A stretch of DNA of 43,580 nt from Parcubacteria group bacterium Gr01-1014_29 (GCA_007376195.1 VMFT01000004.1:1-43580), one strand, 5' to 3'. Counted from the stretch's first letter, positions 6,918 to 13,944 are shown. The notes: generated by a model from the letters alone, not told the origin. Numbers and translations: made by a program.

Positions 6918-8135
6918 ATGAAACTTAAAAAAAGAGTCTACATGGATTATGCTGCTGCTACTCCGTTGGATAAGGAGGTACGCAAGGCAATGCTGCCGTT
7001 TTTGAGGACCCAGTATGGCAATCCATCTTCCATTCATGCCGAAGGTCGCGCGGCAGACGCGGCAATTGCAAAGGCGCGAAAATCCATTGCTGATGTTCTT
7101 GGAATGCGCCCGCCCGAAATTATTTTTACCGGATCCGGCACGGAATCTATTGCGCTTGCAATTCAGGGCGTTATGAATTTGCACCACGGAGCGCATATGG
7201 TAACAAGTGAAGCAGAGCATTCGGCGGTTCTTGAAAATGCCGCAATGGTTGAGAAAATCGGAAGCCGTGTAACCTATATCCCCGTTACCCGCTACGGCAT
7301 TGTGGATATGCGGCTTCTTGCAAAATCCATTCAGAAAGACACGGTTCTTATATCCATCGCATATATAAACAATGAAATAGGCGCCATACAGCCGCTTTCC
7401 GAAATAGCTAACATTGTTCGCAAAGAGCGCAATCGCCGCAAGGTAGTGAGAGAACTATTGCCGCTATGGTTTCATACGGACGCGTGTCAAGCGGGAGAAT
7501 ACGCGCCGTTGCGTCTTGATGCGCTTGGTGTTGACATGTTGACGCTCAACGCATCAAAATTGTACGGACCGAAGGGTGTTGGACTTCTTTGCAAGCGAAC
7601 AACTGTCGGACTGCAACCCTTGTGGGGAGGCGGCGGGCAGGAACAAGGTTTGCGGAGCGGCACAGAAAACATTGCCGGGATCGTTGGTTTTGCAAAAGCG
7701 GTAGAGATAGCAGACAGAAATAAAATAAAGGAGCGGCACCGCATGACAAAATTACAGGAATATTTCTTGCGCGCGCTTAAGCAAGCGGTGCCAGACATAG
7801 AGCTTAACGGACCACCGCTTGGAAACGAGCGTTCATGCAACAACGTTAATATATATATTCCAGGCATATCCGGCGAAACACTTGTGCTGTATTTTGATGA
7901 GCGAGGGATAGCGGCGTCCACAGGTTCTGCGTGTCTCTCGCGGGAAGGGGGCCTTTCTCGTGCTATACTATCACTATCGCAATCAGAAACGCGCGCGGTC
8001 CAGAGTATTCGTTTTACTCTGGGGAGATATACCGCGCGGAGTGATATTGATGGCGCGGTACACGTACTGCGTAATGCCAGAGTACTATTGCGCAATGCGC
8101 CACGGCAAACATATGCAAAAACAAAAAATCGGTAA
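6918..8135 (+). CDS. Cysteine desulfurase (NifS/IscS family)
   Basis: The 405-residue PLP enzyme should release sulfur from cysteine as an enzyme persulfide for Fe-S cluster assembly and tRNA thiolation. It opens with YMDYAAATPLD. The PLP lysine is in NASKLYGPKG (Lys214), the PLP-stacking histidine in EAEHSAVL (His101), and the active-site cysteine in STGSACLSREGG (Cys339). GGGGQEQGLRSGTEN is the second cofactor-binding block. It could supply MnmA, which is encoded in this window. The gene overlaps the ferredoxin gene in another frame. Confidence 0.93.
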   Translation: MKLKKRVYMDYAAATPLDKEVRKAMLPFLRTQYGNPSSIHAEGRAADAAIAKARKSIADVLGMRPPEIIFTGSGTESIALAIQGVMNLHHGAHMVTSEAEHSAVLENAAMVEKIGSRVTYIPVTRYGIVDMRLLAKSIQKDTVLISIAYINNEIGAIQPLSEIANIVRKERNRRKVVRELLPLWFHTDACQAGEYAPLRLDALGVDMLTLNASKLYGPKGVGLLCKRTTVGLQPLWGGGGQEQGLRSGTENIAGIVGFAKAVEIADRNKIKERHRMTKLQEYFLRALKQAVPDIELNGPPLGNERSCNNVNIYIPGISGETLVLYFDERGIAASTGSACLSREGGLSRAILSLSQSETRAVQSIRFTLGRYTARSDIDGAVHVLRNARVLLRNAPRQTYAKTKNR

Positions 8136-8340
8136 AATATTCATAGATCGCGATCTTTGCATTGGCGCGGCAAGCTGTATCGCTGTTTTGCCTGATGTGT
8201 TTGAGCTCGATAATGAAAACAAGGCAGTGGTAAAAAACCCCGCAGCGGCGGATGATGAAACACTACTTCTTGCCGCGCAATCATGTCCCACGAAAGCGAT
8301 TATTGTATATGATGAAGAGGGGAATCAAATTTACCCCTAG
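8113..8340 (+). CDS. Ferredoxin with a CxxA variant cluster motif
   Basis: A 75-residue single-cluster ferredoxin. DLCIGAASCIAVLPDVFEL supplies two cysteines and AAQSCPTKAI a third. The usual second cysteine of CxxCxxC is alanine (CIGAASC), as in ferredoxins that bind a [3Fe-4S] cluster, so a three-iron cluster is plausible. The start could also be ATG 8095. It overlaps the 3' end of the cysteine desulfurase gene by 23 bases, suggesting translational coupling. Confidence 0.85.
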   Translation: MQKQKIGKIFIDRDLCIGAASCIAVLPDVFELDNENKAVVKNPAAADDETLLLAAQSCPTKAIIVYDEEGNQIYP

Positions 8341-8344
8341 CGGG

Positions 8345-8446
8345 GAATTTCCAATTTCCAAAAAACAATTTCCAAACGTTTGGAATTTAGAAATTTGATC
8401 ATTGGAAATTGTTTGGAAATTGTGAAGTTTGGAACTTGGAAATTAA
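8345..8446. repeat. Imperfect palindrome of GGAAATT/AATTTCC words
   Basis: The left half is built from AATTTCCAATTTCCAA words and the right half from TTGGAAATTGTTTGGAAATT words, so the block folds into a long AT-rich hairpin between ferredoxin and SOD. A related AAATTTG repeat lies inside mnmA at 16461. Confidence 0.7.
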
Positions 8447-8462
8447 AAACTAATATGGAATT

Positions 8463-9053
8463 ATGCGCGAAATAAAACCACTCAACTATACACAACTTGA
8501 TGGTCTATCGGAACGACAGCTTAAAGAGCACCATGACGTTTTGTATGCGGGGTACGTTAAAAAGATAAATGAGATTGATGAGAAGCTAAAAACTGCAGAT
8601 ACATCTACCGCAAATGCAACCTACAGCGAATTTGGCGAATTGAAACGCGAGGAAACGTTTGCGCTCAATGGCGTAAAACTCCACGAAGGATATTTTGACA
8701 ACATGAAACCAGAGGGGTCAGAATGCTCCGGCAAAATTCGAGAGCTTATTGAACGTGATTTTGGCTCCTATGAAGCGTGGGAGACGGAATTTCGCGCGAC
8801 AGGTTTAGCAGGCAGAGGATGGGTGGTGCTTGCGTATGATCTAGACGAACGCCGGCTCCGAACTGTTTTGTGCGACGCGCATAATCACGGGGGTGTGTGG
8901 AATTCAATCGCGCTTTTCATTATGGATATTTATGAACACGCGTATTTTCTTGACTACGGCGCCGGACGCAAAGCGTACATAGACGCGTTTTTCAAGAATA
9001 TCAATTGGGAATATGTAAATGGATTGGTGAAGAAATACGTCAGCGCCTTGTGA
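8463..9053 (+). CDS. Superoxide dismutase, Fe/Mn type
   Basis: The 196-residue protein has the four metal ligands of Fe/Mn SOD: His23 or His24 in KEHHDVLYAGY, His74 in KLHEGYFDN, and Asp155 and His159 in MDIYEHAYFLDYG. GWVVLAYD is the usual mid-region block. It converts superoxide to peroxide, which the neighbouring peroxiredoxin could remove. No signal peptide is present, so it acts in the cytoplasm. Metal choice cannot be read safely from the sequence. Confidence 0.92.
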   Translation: MREIKPLNYTQLDGLSERQLKEHHDVLYAGYVKKINEIDEKLKTADTSTANATYSEFGELKREETFALNGVKLHEGYFDNMKPEGSECSGKIRELIERDFGSYEAWETEFRATGLAGRGWVVLAYDLDERRLRTVLCDAHNHGGVWNSIALFIMDIYEHAYFLDYGAGRKAYIDAFFKNINWEYVNGLVKKYVSAL

Positions 9054-9187
9054 CTAACCGAGCTTCGCACACGAGCGTAGCGAAGTGTGAGTAGCTCGGT
9101 TCGGCACATCCGACATTGTTGCATTCGGTGCCGAGCTAAGCTATCCACACTTCGCCTTCGACGAATGTGTAGAGCTTAGCTAGTCAC
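9050..9187. repeat. 138-bp multi-arm inverted repeat (cruciform-like)
   Basis: The outer arms GTGACTA and TAGTCAC are exact complements. Inside are CGAGCTTCGCACAC / GTGTGAGTAGCTCG and GCTAAGCTATCCACAC / GTGTAGAGCTTAGC arms, giving a branched fold. It starts at the SOD stop codon and ends about 50 bases before clpB. It could end SOD transcription or be a dispersed palindromic element. Confidence 0.7.
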
Positions 9188-9199
9188 CATCGATAATCA

Positions 9200-9228
9200 T
9201 TTACATCATCCCATTTGCATGTTATAAT
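9200..9228 (+). promoter_or_regulatory. clpB promoter
   Basis: TTTACA (9200-9205), 17 bp, and a perfect TATAAT (9223-9228). The ATG is 9 bases further on, leaving a leader of about two bases. No CIRCE is present here. Confidence 0.7.
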
Positions 9229-9237
9229 GAAGCTTAT

Positions 9238-11934
9238 ATGACACCATTTCATAACTTTACGGTAAAAGCCCAGGAGGCGCTGAAACGAGCCCATGAGCTC
9301 GCTATTGAGCGCGGCCACAATCAAATAGACGCAATGCATCTTTTGGGCTCTTTATTGTTGCAGGAAGAAGGTCTTGTCATATCTATTTTGGATAAGATGG
9401 AAGTTGATATTCAGCTCTTACTTGATTCTATTCTCGACAAGCTCAATGGCGGCATGCGCGGCGATATTTTAACACCAACCCCGCAGATTTACCTTACGCA
9501 GGATCTCGCTCACGTTTTGGAAGCATCTCATAAGATTGCAGCACTTTTACAAGACGAATTCATATCAACAGAGCATCTGTTTCTCGCGCTTATTGAAGTG
9601 CCGTCGCGCGTCGCGGACATGCTCGGTAAGTTTCGCATAGACAAAGAATCTGTTATGCGTATTCTTGCTGAAATCCGCGGCTCCCAGACAGTAACCGATA
9701 TGGAGCCGGAAACGAAATATCAGTCGCTCGAAAAATATGCCCGCAATCTTACGCGTCTTGCCAAACAAAAAAAGCTTGATCCTGTCATCGGCCGCGAAGA
9801 AGAAGTGCGCCGCGTGATGCAAATTATCTCCCGGCGCACAAAAAACAATCCCGTTCTCATCGGCGAGCCCGGCGTGGGGAAGACCGCCATTGTAGAAGGG
9901 CTTGCGCAACGTATTGTCGCGGGGGACGTTCCGGAAAATCTCAAAGAAAAAGAGCTGATCGCGCTTGATCTGGGGGCACTAGTCGCAGGCACAAAATATC
10001 GCGGCGAGTTTGAAGAACGATTAAAGACGGTATTGCGTGAGATAGACCGCGCCTCCGGGAAAATACTTCTTTTCATAGACGAACTCCACACGCTTGTGGG
10101 AGCAGGGGCAGCCGAGGGGGCTATTGACGCGTCCAATATGTTAAAACCGGCTCTTGCGCGAGGAGAACTTCATGCTATCGGTGCAACAACTATCAAGGAA
10201 TACCAGAAATATATTGAGCGTGATATGGCGCTCGCGCGCCGTTTTCAGCCGGTATATGTCGAAGAACCATCGCCGGACGATGCGATAGCGATTCTTCGCG
10301 GTCTTAAGGAAAAATATGAACTGCATCACGGAATACGGATTTCAGATGATGCGCTTATTGCAGCGGTTCATCTTTCGAGCCGTTATATCACCGATCGATT
10401 TTTGCCAGACAAAGCTGTAGACCTTATGGATGAGGCAGGATCATCTTTGCGCCTAGAGATTGATTCAATGCCAACAGAACTTGATAAAGCGCACCGCGAA
10501 ATCATGCGTCTTGAAATTGAAAAAGAAGCTTTAAAGCGCGAAACTGACGCCCGTACGAAACAGAAAGTGCGCAAAATCCAAAAACAAATAGAAGAGTTGC
10601 AGGAACAAACGGAAGGCTTGGAACTCAAATGGAAAAACGAGAAAGAAGCAATAACCAGCATCCGTGCCATGAAAAAAGAGCTTGATAAGCTTCGACAAGA
10701 TTCTGATGCGGCGGAGCGCGAAGGTAGCCTCGCGAAAGTTGCGGAAATCCGCTATGGCCGTATTCCAACACTTGAGCGTACGGTGCGCTTGGATGAGGAG
10801 CGTTTGCAAAAATTGCAAGCATCACGCCATATCTTGAAAGAACGCGTTACAGAAGAAGATATTGCCCAAGCAGTTTCCCGTTGGACGGGCGTTCCGATAA
10901 CACGCATGCTTGAGGAAGAAGCGGAAAAACTCCTTAACATGGAGGAAGTTTTGAGAAAACGCGTTTTGGGACAAGACGAAGCAATCACAAAAGTTGCGCA
11001 AGCCATCCGCCGTTCTCGGGCAGGCATTGCTGAAGAAGACCGGCCTGTCGGGTCCTTTATGTTTTTGGGTCCTACGGGTGTGGGTAAAACAGAGCTTGCG
11101 CGCACGCTTGCAGAATTTCTCTTTAACGACGAAAAGTCGCTCATACGCGTGGATATGTCCGAGTACATGGAGCGTCATACCGTTTCAAAATTTATCGGCT
11201 CGCCACCCGGCTATGTGGGGCATGAAGAAGGTGGGCAACTTACCGAGCTAATACGCCATCGGCCCTATTCGGTAGTGCTGTTTGATGAAATTGAAAAAGC
11301 GCATCCCGAAGTATTTAATATTATGCTTCAGGTGCTTGACAACGGCCGCCTCACTGACGCCAAAGGCCGCCATGTAAATTTCAAAAACACGGTTATCATT
11401 ATGACCTCAAACATCGGCTCCGAATATGTACGCGAAATGGAGCGGCTCGGTTTTAGCACAGAAGAAGAAACTTCCAACGCACGGCGCGAAGAAGACCTTA
11501 AGACAAAGATCCGACAAGCCCTGGAACAAAATTTCCGTCCGGAATTTTTGAACCGGCTTGATGAAATGATCATTTTTAACAGTTTGCCTCCAGACATATT
11601 GAGCGGTATCGTACAAATTCAGCTCGACCGTGTTGAGCGGCGACTTAAACATAAGGAAATTTCACTCAAAGTAAGCGCGGAGACGCGCAAATTCCTCGCG
11701 AGAGAAGGGTATGATCCGCATTACGGCGCGCGCCCATTAAAACGCTATATACAAACACATATTCTAAACACACTTTCCGAACATATTGTAGGTAATAAAG
11801 TAAAAGCAGGGGATACCGTGTGTGTGGAGGTTCGCAATGGTCAGCTTGTCTTGGAATTGTATCAAAAGAAACAGAAACGAACTGCAGAGAAAAAGGAAGA
11901 ACTAGCCGGCACGGCGGTTGTTGTTGGTTCGTAG
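9238..11934 (+). CDS. clpB: ClpB disaggregase (AAA+ ATPase)
   Basis: The 898-residue protein has the full ClpB layout: an N domain (1-145), a first AAA+ module with Walker A GEPGVGKT (209-216) and [14 protein letters not shown], a coiled-coil middle domain (about 410-530, [20 protein letters not shown]…), and a second AAA+ module with GPTGVGKT (about 611-618) and [11 protein letters not shown]. With DnaK-DnaJ-GrpE, encoded 20 kb away, it rescues aggregated proteins. The middle domain distinguishes it from ClpA/ClpC. The C-terminal tail is charged and poorly conserved. Confidence 0.96.
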   Translation: MTPFHNFTVKAQEALKRAHELAIERGHNQIDAMHLLGSLLLQEEGLVISILDKMEVDIQLLLDSILDKLNGGMRGDILTPTPQIYLTQDLAHVLEASHKIAALLQDEFISTEHLFLALIEVPSRVADMLGKFRIDKESVMRILAEIRGSQTVTDMEPETKYQSLEKYARNLTRLAKQKKLDPVIGREEEVRRVMQIISRRTKNNPVLIGEPGVGKTAIVEGLAQRIVAGDVPENLKEKELIALDLGALVAGTKYRGEFEERLKTVLREIDRASGKILLFIDELHTLVGAGAAEGAIDASNMLKPALARGELHAIGATTIKEYQKYIERDMALARRFQPVYVEEPSPDDAIAILRGLKEKYELHHGIRISDDALIAAVHLSSRYITDRFLPDKAVDLMDEAGSSLRLEIDSMPTELDKAHREIMRLEIEKEALKRETDARTKQKVRKIQKQIEELQEQTEGLELKWKNEKEAITSIRAMKKELDKLRQDSDAAEREGSLAKVAEIRYGRIPTLERTVRLDEERLQKLQASRHILKERVTEEDIAQAVSRWTGVPITRMLEEEAEKLLNMEEVLRKRVLGQDEAITKVAQAIRRSRAGIAEEDRPVGSFMFLGPTGVGKTELARTLAEFLFNDEKSLIRVDMSEYMERHTVSKFIGSPPGYVGHEEGGQLTELIRHRPYSVVLFDEIEKAHPEVFNIMLQVLDNGRLTDAKGRHVNFKNTVIIMTSNIGSEYVREMERLGFSTEEETSNARREEDLKTKIRQALEQNFRPEFLNRLDEMIIFNSLPPDILSGIVQIQLDRVERRLKHKEISLKVSAETRKFLAREGYDPHYGARPLKRYIQTHILNTLSEHIVGNKVKAGDTVCVEVRNGQLVLELYQKKQKRTAEKKEELAGTAVVVGS

Positions 11935-11984
11935 CTCTCGCGGGTGACAATTGAAAATTTTTTGGCGATTTTTTCTCATAATTT

Positions 11985-12069
11985 GGGTAGGTAGACCCGT
12001 AGGGGGCGGGGGTTGACTGTAAATCAACTGTCTTAAATGGCCCCGTGAGTTCGACTCTCACCCTGCCCA
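11985..12069 (+). tRNA. tRNA-Tyr(GTA)
   Basis: Acceptor GGGTAGG/CCTGCCC, anticodon arm GTTGA-CTGTAAA-TCAAC with anticodon GTA, a long variable arm (TGTCTTAAATGGCCCCG region) typical of class II tRNA-Tyr, and T arm GTGAG-TTCGACT-CTCAC. Discriminator A; CCA is not encoded. Confidence 0.93.
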
Positions 12070-12230
12070 CAAAAATCTGCTTGTTCCCGCTCTAAACGAG
12101 CGGAGGCGGCGGGGCGGAGCGAATTGGATTTTTTCAGGAATTTTTGCTAAAATAGTTTCTAACGTGGTTGTAAAGCCTCCTTATGATCGGTTGGCCCAAA
12201 TCTCCTAAAGAATAGTTCAAGTAAAAGGGC

Positions 12231-12259
12231 TTGAAATTCTAATTCACCTTATGTATACT
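12231..12259 (+). promoter_or_regulatory. Promoter of the RRM protein gene, with a ~90-nt leader
   Basis: TTGAAA (12231-12236), 17 bp, TATACT (12254-12259). Transcription should start near 12266, leaving about 92 nt before the ATG at 12358. That is exceptional here, where most promoters sit directly before the start codon. No clear Shine-Dalgarno is present. Confidence 0.65.
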
Positions 12260-12357
12260 ATTGTCATAGCAAGTGTTCATCTTTTCTTGTCTCCTTACAG
12301 GTAAAGTGCGGGTCGACTTGCTGCATATGTGTAACTTATATATAAAAAGTATCTAGT

Positions 12358-12717
12358 ATGGCTACAAAATTGTATGTCGGCGGGCTGCCTTACACGACAG
12401 ACCAGCAGGCTCTGGAAGACTTGTTTAGCAAAGCTGGCATGGTATCTTCCGCTACGATTATAACCGACAAAATGACAGGCCGATCAAAGGGATTCGGTTT
12501 TGTGGAGATGGCGAGCGAAGAAGATGCCCAGAACGCCATTACCATGTTCAATGGGAAAGATTTTGAAGGACGCAACATTACGGTAAACGAAGCACGTCCC
12601 ATGGAGACGCGTCCTCCGAGCCGCGGTGGCGGCTTCAATCGGGGTGGCAACAGTAACAGTAGGGGAGGTTACGGCGGAGGCCGCGGAAACGACAGTAACC
12701 GCAGAAACAGCTGGTAA
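12358..12717 (+). CDS. Glycine-rich RRM RNA-binding protein
   Basis: The 119-residue protein has one RRM: RNP2 is KLYVGGLPY (residues 4-12) and RNP1 is SKGFGFVEM (about 44-52). The C-terminal tail is rich in Gly, Arg, Asn and Ser (RGGGFNRGGNSNSRGG…), much like cold-induced cyanobacterial Rbp proteins. It should bind single-stranded RNA. The long untranslated leader fits post-transcriptional or cold control, which is inference. It stands alone between tRNA genes and is followed by a terminator. Confidence 0.93.
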   Translation: MATKLYVGGLPYTTDQQALEDLFSKAGMVSSATIITDKMTGRSKGFGFVEMASEEDAQNAITMFNGKDFEGRNITVNEARPMETRPPSRGGGFNRGGNSNSRGGYGGGRGNDSNRRNSW

Positions 12718-12734
12718 CTAAAATAAGATAAAAC

Positions 12735-12768
12735 AAAAAGTGCGGCTTCTGTCGCGCTTTTTGTTTTT
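12735..12768 (+). terminator. Rho-independent terminator after the RRM gene
   Basis: AAAAAG-TGCGGC, loop TTCT, GTCGCG-CTTTTT, then further T residues. The stem has one or two weak pairs. It begins 17 bases after the stop codon. Confidence 0.75.
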
Positions 12769-12828
12769 CGGTATGTAAAGAATCATTGTAATACAGGTTA
12801 GAATGTGTAAGGGTTATAAGTAATATGT

Positions 12829-12892
12829 GCCGTTGTAGCTCCCGCCAGAAGGGCGAGGCTCGCTCCGACGTGGTCGGAGCGGCAGCGGTAGA
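12829..12892 (+). pseudogene. Possible 5' remnant of a tRNA, split by a hairpin
   Basis: GCCGTTGTAGCTC (12829-12841) and CAGCGGTAGA (12883-12892) together look like the first half of a tRNA up to the D loop. They are separated by 41 bases containing a hairpin. The second piece is followed by CCTGCCCGCC, exactly as in the interrupted tRNA-Thr at 5359-5378. No 3' half is found after 13003, so this may be coincidence. Confidence 0.4.
12861..12881. repeat. CTCCGAC/GTCGGAG palindrome, copy 1
   Basis: CGCTCCGAC-GTG-GTCGGAGCG, 9-bp arms. The same CTCCGAC/GTCGGAG arms make up the perfect 42-bp palindrome inside mnmA at 16515-16556. Confidence 0.75.
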
Positions 12893-12911
12893 CCTGCCCG
12901 CCACAGCCAAA
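12893..12911 (+). repeat. Left inverted repeat flanking tRNA-Thr(GGT)
   Basis: CCTGCCCGCCACAGCCAAA. It has an inverted partner at 12985-13003 and a close relative at 5369-5387 beside the nested tRNA-Thr. Confidence 0.7.
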
Positions 12912-12984
12912 GCCCACGTAGCTCAGTTGGTAGAGCAACTCCATGGTAAGGAGTAGGTCCGCGGTTCAAATCCGCGCGTGGGCT
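12912..12984 (+). tRNA. tRNA-Thr(GGT)
   Basis: Acceptor GCCCACG/CGTGGGC, D arm GCTC-AGTTGGTA-GAGC, anticodon arm ACTCC-ATGGTAA-GGAGT (anticodon GGT), T arm CCGCG-GTTCAAATC-CGCG-type. CCA is not encoded. It is enclosed by inverted repeats of the family that flanks the nested tRNA-Thr(TGT). Confidence 0.93.
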
Positions 12985-13003
12985 GTGGCTTTGGCAGGCG
13001 GGG
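12985..13003 (+). repeat. Right inverted repeat flanking tRNA-Thr(GGT)
   Basis: GTGGCTTTGGCAGGCGGGG. GGCTTTGGC pairs with GCCAAAGCC on the left side, and GGCAGGCGGG matches the right repeat of the nested tRNA-Thr locus. Confidence 0.7.
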
Positions 13004-13069
13004 TAACATAGTCTTGAGTATTACATCATAGTAAGGTATGGTGGTCTACAAGGTAATCCCGTCATTCGA

Positions 13070-13123
13070 CGGGATGCTCAAAAAATATATTCGCTAACGC
13101 TCATTATTTTTTGGCACATGTCA
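13070..13123 (+). repeat. 54-bp leader repeat shared with the prfA upstream region
   Basis: CGGGATGCTCAAAAA … TTTTTTGGCACATGTCA, ungapped and 46/54 identical to the minus strand of 3121-3174. A CCCGTCATTCGACGGG hairpin lies directly upstream, as a CCCGAGCGAAGCGAGGG hairpin does at prfA. Confidence 0.75.
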
Positions 13124-13276
13124 CAAGATAATCTTATAAAACTTCAGTGTTCCGCGTGCAAGCGCGTGAACTATTGGTCGAGCAAAAACCGCCGCAAAGT
13201 TGAGCGGAAAATTGAGTTGTCTAAATATTGTCGCTGGTGCAAAAAACATACAAAGCATAAAGAATCAAAAAAATAA
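13118..13276 (+). CDS. rpmG: 50S ribosomal protein L33
   Basis: A 52-residue frame, ATG 13118 to TAA 13276: MSQDNLIKLQCSACKRVNYW, then RRKVERKIELSKYCRWCKKHTKHKESKK. The two CxxC pairs (CSAC, CRWC) and the basic TKHKE tail identify the zinc-binding form of L33. It is a stand-alone gene whose start codon lies within the leader repeat shared with prfA. Confidence 0.9.
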   Translation: MSQDNLIKLQCSACKRVNYWSSKNRRKVERKIELSKYCRWCKKHTKHKESKK

Positions 13277-13288
13277 TAGCGCGTCGGG

Positions 13289-13317
13289 ATTGTAAGATTC
13301 AAAAAAACAGGTATAAT
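13289..13317 (+). promoter_or_regulatory. Promoter of the tRNA-Trp / GIY-YIG locus
   Basis: ATTGTA (13289-13294), 17 bp and a perfect TATAAT (13312-13317). It lies 20 bases before the tRNA-Trp-like 5' half at 13338 and would drive transcription through the GIY-YIG gene and the intact tRNA-Trp. Confidence 0.6.
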
Positions 13318-13337
13318 CTATATATCTGTTTTTTGTT

Positions 13338-13374
13338 GGGGGTATAGTGAAATGGCTAGAATTCTGGTCTCCAA
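13338..13374 (+). pseudogene. 5' half of a tRNA-Trp-like gene
   Basis: GGGGGTATAGTGAAATGGCT… runs through an acceptor strand, D arm and the anticodon loop CTCCAA (anticodon CCA). The cognate 3' half does not follow. Instead comes the palindrome CCCCGCAGCTGCGGGG and then CGAATCC, a T-loop-like stretch. It looks like a tRNA broken at its anticodon by the insertion that carries GIY-YIG and a full tRNA-Trp. Confidence 0.6.
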
Positions 13375-13399
13375 CCCCGCAGCTGCGGGGCGAATCCTA
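13368..13399 (+). repeat. 32-bp direct repeat, left copy
   Basis: Begins TCTCCAACCCCGCAGCTG and ends GCGAATCCTA. It is identical to 13720-13751. The two copies bracket the GIY-YIG gene and tRNA-Trp (13400-13719). Each contains the 16-bp palindrome CCCCGCAGCTGCGGGG. Confidence 0.9.
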
Positions 13400-13401
13400 T
13401 T

Positions 13402-13650
13402 ATGCACTTTGTCTATATTTTAAAAAGTGGTAAAGATGATAAGCTGTATATTGGTTCTACAGAATCTTTAGAAAGAAGACTGAAAGAACATAATACAGGA
13501 AGGGTCCGCTCAACAGCATACCGACGACCACTTACAGTTGTATACACAGAAAAATTTGGAACAAAAAAAGAAGCACTGCAACGAGAAAAATATTTTAAAG
13601 GAGGAGGTAAAGCACGAAAATTGCTTGGAGAATTAATCGAGGGTCTGTAG
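13402..13650 (+). CDS. Single-domain GIY-YIG nuclease
   Basis: The 82-residue protein is a bare GIY-YIG domain (UPF0213/URI-like): FVYILKSGKDDKLYIGSTE supplies the paired tyrosines, ERRLKEHNTG the catalytic arginine region, and ALQREKYFKGGGK the metal-binding glutamate. Such domains make single DNA cuts. The ATG follows the left 32-bp repeat by two bases. The last codons and the TAG stop (GGGTCTGTAG) are the first ten bases of tRNA-Trp, so the nuclease gene and the tRNA overlap. The setting suggests a homing-type nuclease acting on tRNA-Trp, which is inference. Confidence 0.9.
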   Translation: MHFVYILKSGKDDKLYIGSTESLERRLKEHNTGRVRSTAYRRPLTVVYTEKFGTKKEALQREKYFKGGGKARKLLGELIEGL

Positions 13651-13712
13651 TTTTAATGGTAAAACATCGGTCTCCAAAACCGAGGTTCCTGGTTCAAGTC
13701 CAGGCAGACCCG
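13641..13712 (+). tRNA. tRNA-Trp(CCA)
   Basis: Acceptor GGGTCTG/CAGACCC, D arm GTTTTAATGGTAAAAC, anticodon arm TCGGT-CTCCAAA-ACCGA (anticodon CCA), T arm CCTGG-TTCAAGT-CCAGG, discriminator G followed by CC. The body sequence differs from the broken tRNA-Trp-like half at 13338. Its first ten bases are also the end of the GIY-YIG reading frame. Confidence 0.93.
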
Positions 13713-13719
13713 CCGAAGA

Positions 13720-13751
13720 TCTCCAACCCCGCAGCTGCGGGGCGAATCCTA
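13720..13751 (+). repeat. 32-bp direct repeat, right copy
   Basis: Identical to 13368-13399. It is followed by GTGGGCCCGCC, which resembles a tRNA acceptor end but does not pair with the GGGGGTA strand at 13338. Confidence 0.9.
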
Positions 13752-13818
13752 GTGGGCCCGCCAGGGCGTTTCCAGAACTGCCGATATCCGCATATGGAAA
13801 TCATTGCGGATTTTTTGT

Positions 13819-13944
13819 ATACTAACTTTGAATTACAAAACTCATATAAAAATCCCCCTTCATCCCCCTTTTCCAAAGGGGGACATACGCTCCTCCCTTT
13901 GGAAAAGGGAGGTTGGGAGGGATTTCGTAATTCAAAGATACTAA
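13819..13944. mobile_element. MITE-like element with 7-bp target duplication
   Basis: The element (13826-13937, 112 bp) has terminal inverted repeats CTTTGAATTAC / GTAATTCAAAG and a GC-rich inner stem (TCCCCCTTTTCCAAAGGGGG and CTCCCTTTGGAAAAGGGAGG). It is flanked by a perfect direct repeat ATACTAA (13819-13825 and 13938-13944). It has no coding capacity. It lies between a TATACT box (13818-13823) and the ATG at 13945, so it has changed the promoter spacing of the downstream gene. Confidence 0.85.

Noticed and set aside
10752-11178. Open frames antisense to clpB
   Set aside because: Antisense shadows of the conserved AAA+ module, with no independent support.
12120-12230. Small RNA gene before the RRM gene
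   Set aside because: A TTGGAT-18-TAAAAT promoter-like pair is present, but no terminator or recognisable RNA fold follows before the next promoter. Support is too weak.
13742-13764. 3' half of the broken tRNA-Trp
   Set aside because: CGAATCC followed by GTGGGCCCGCC looks like a T loop and acceptor end, but it does not pair with the GGGGGTA acceptor strand at 13338. It was therefore not annotated as the cognate half.
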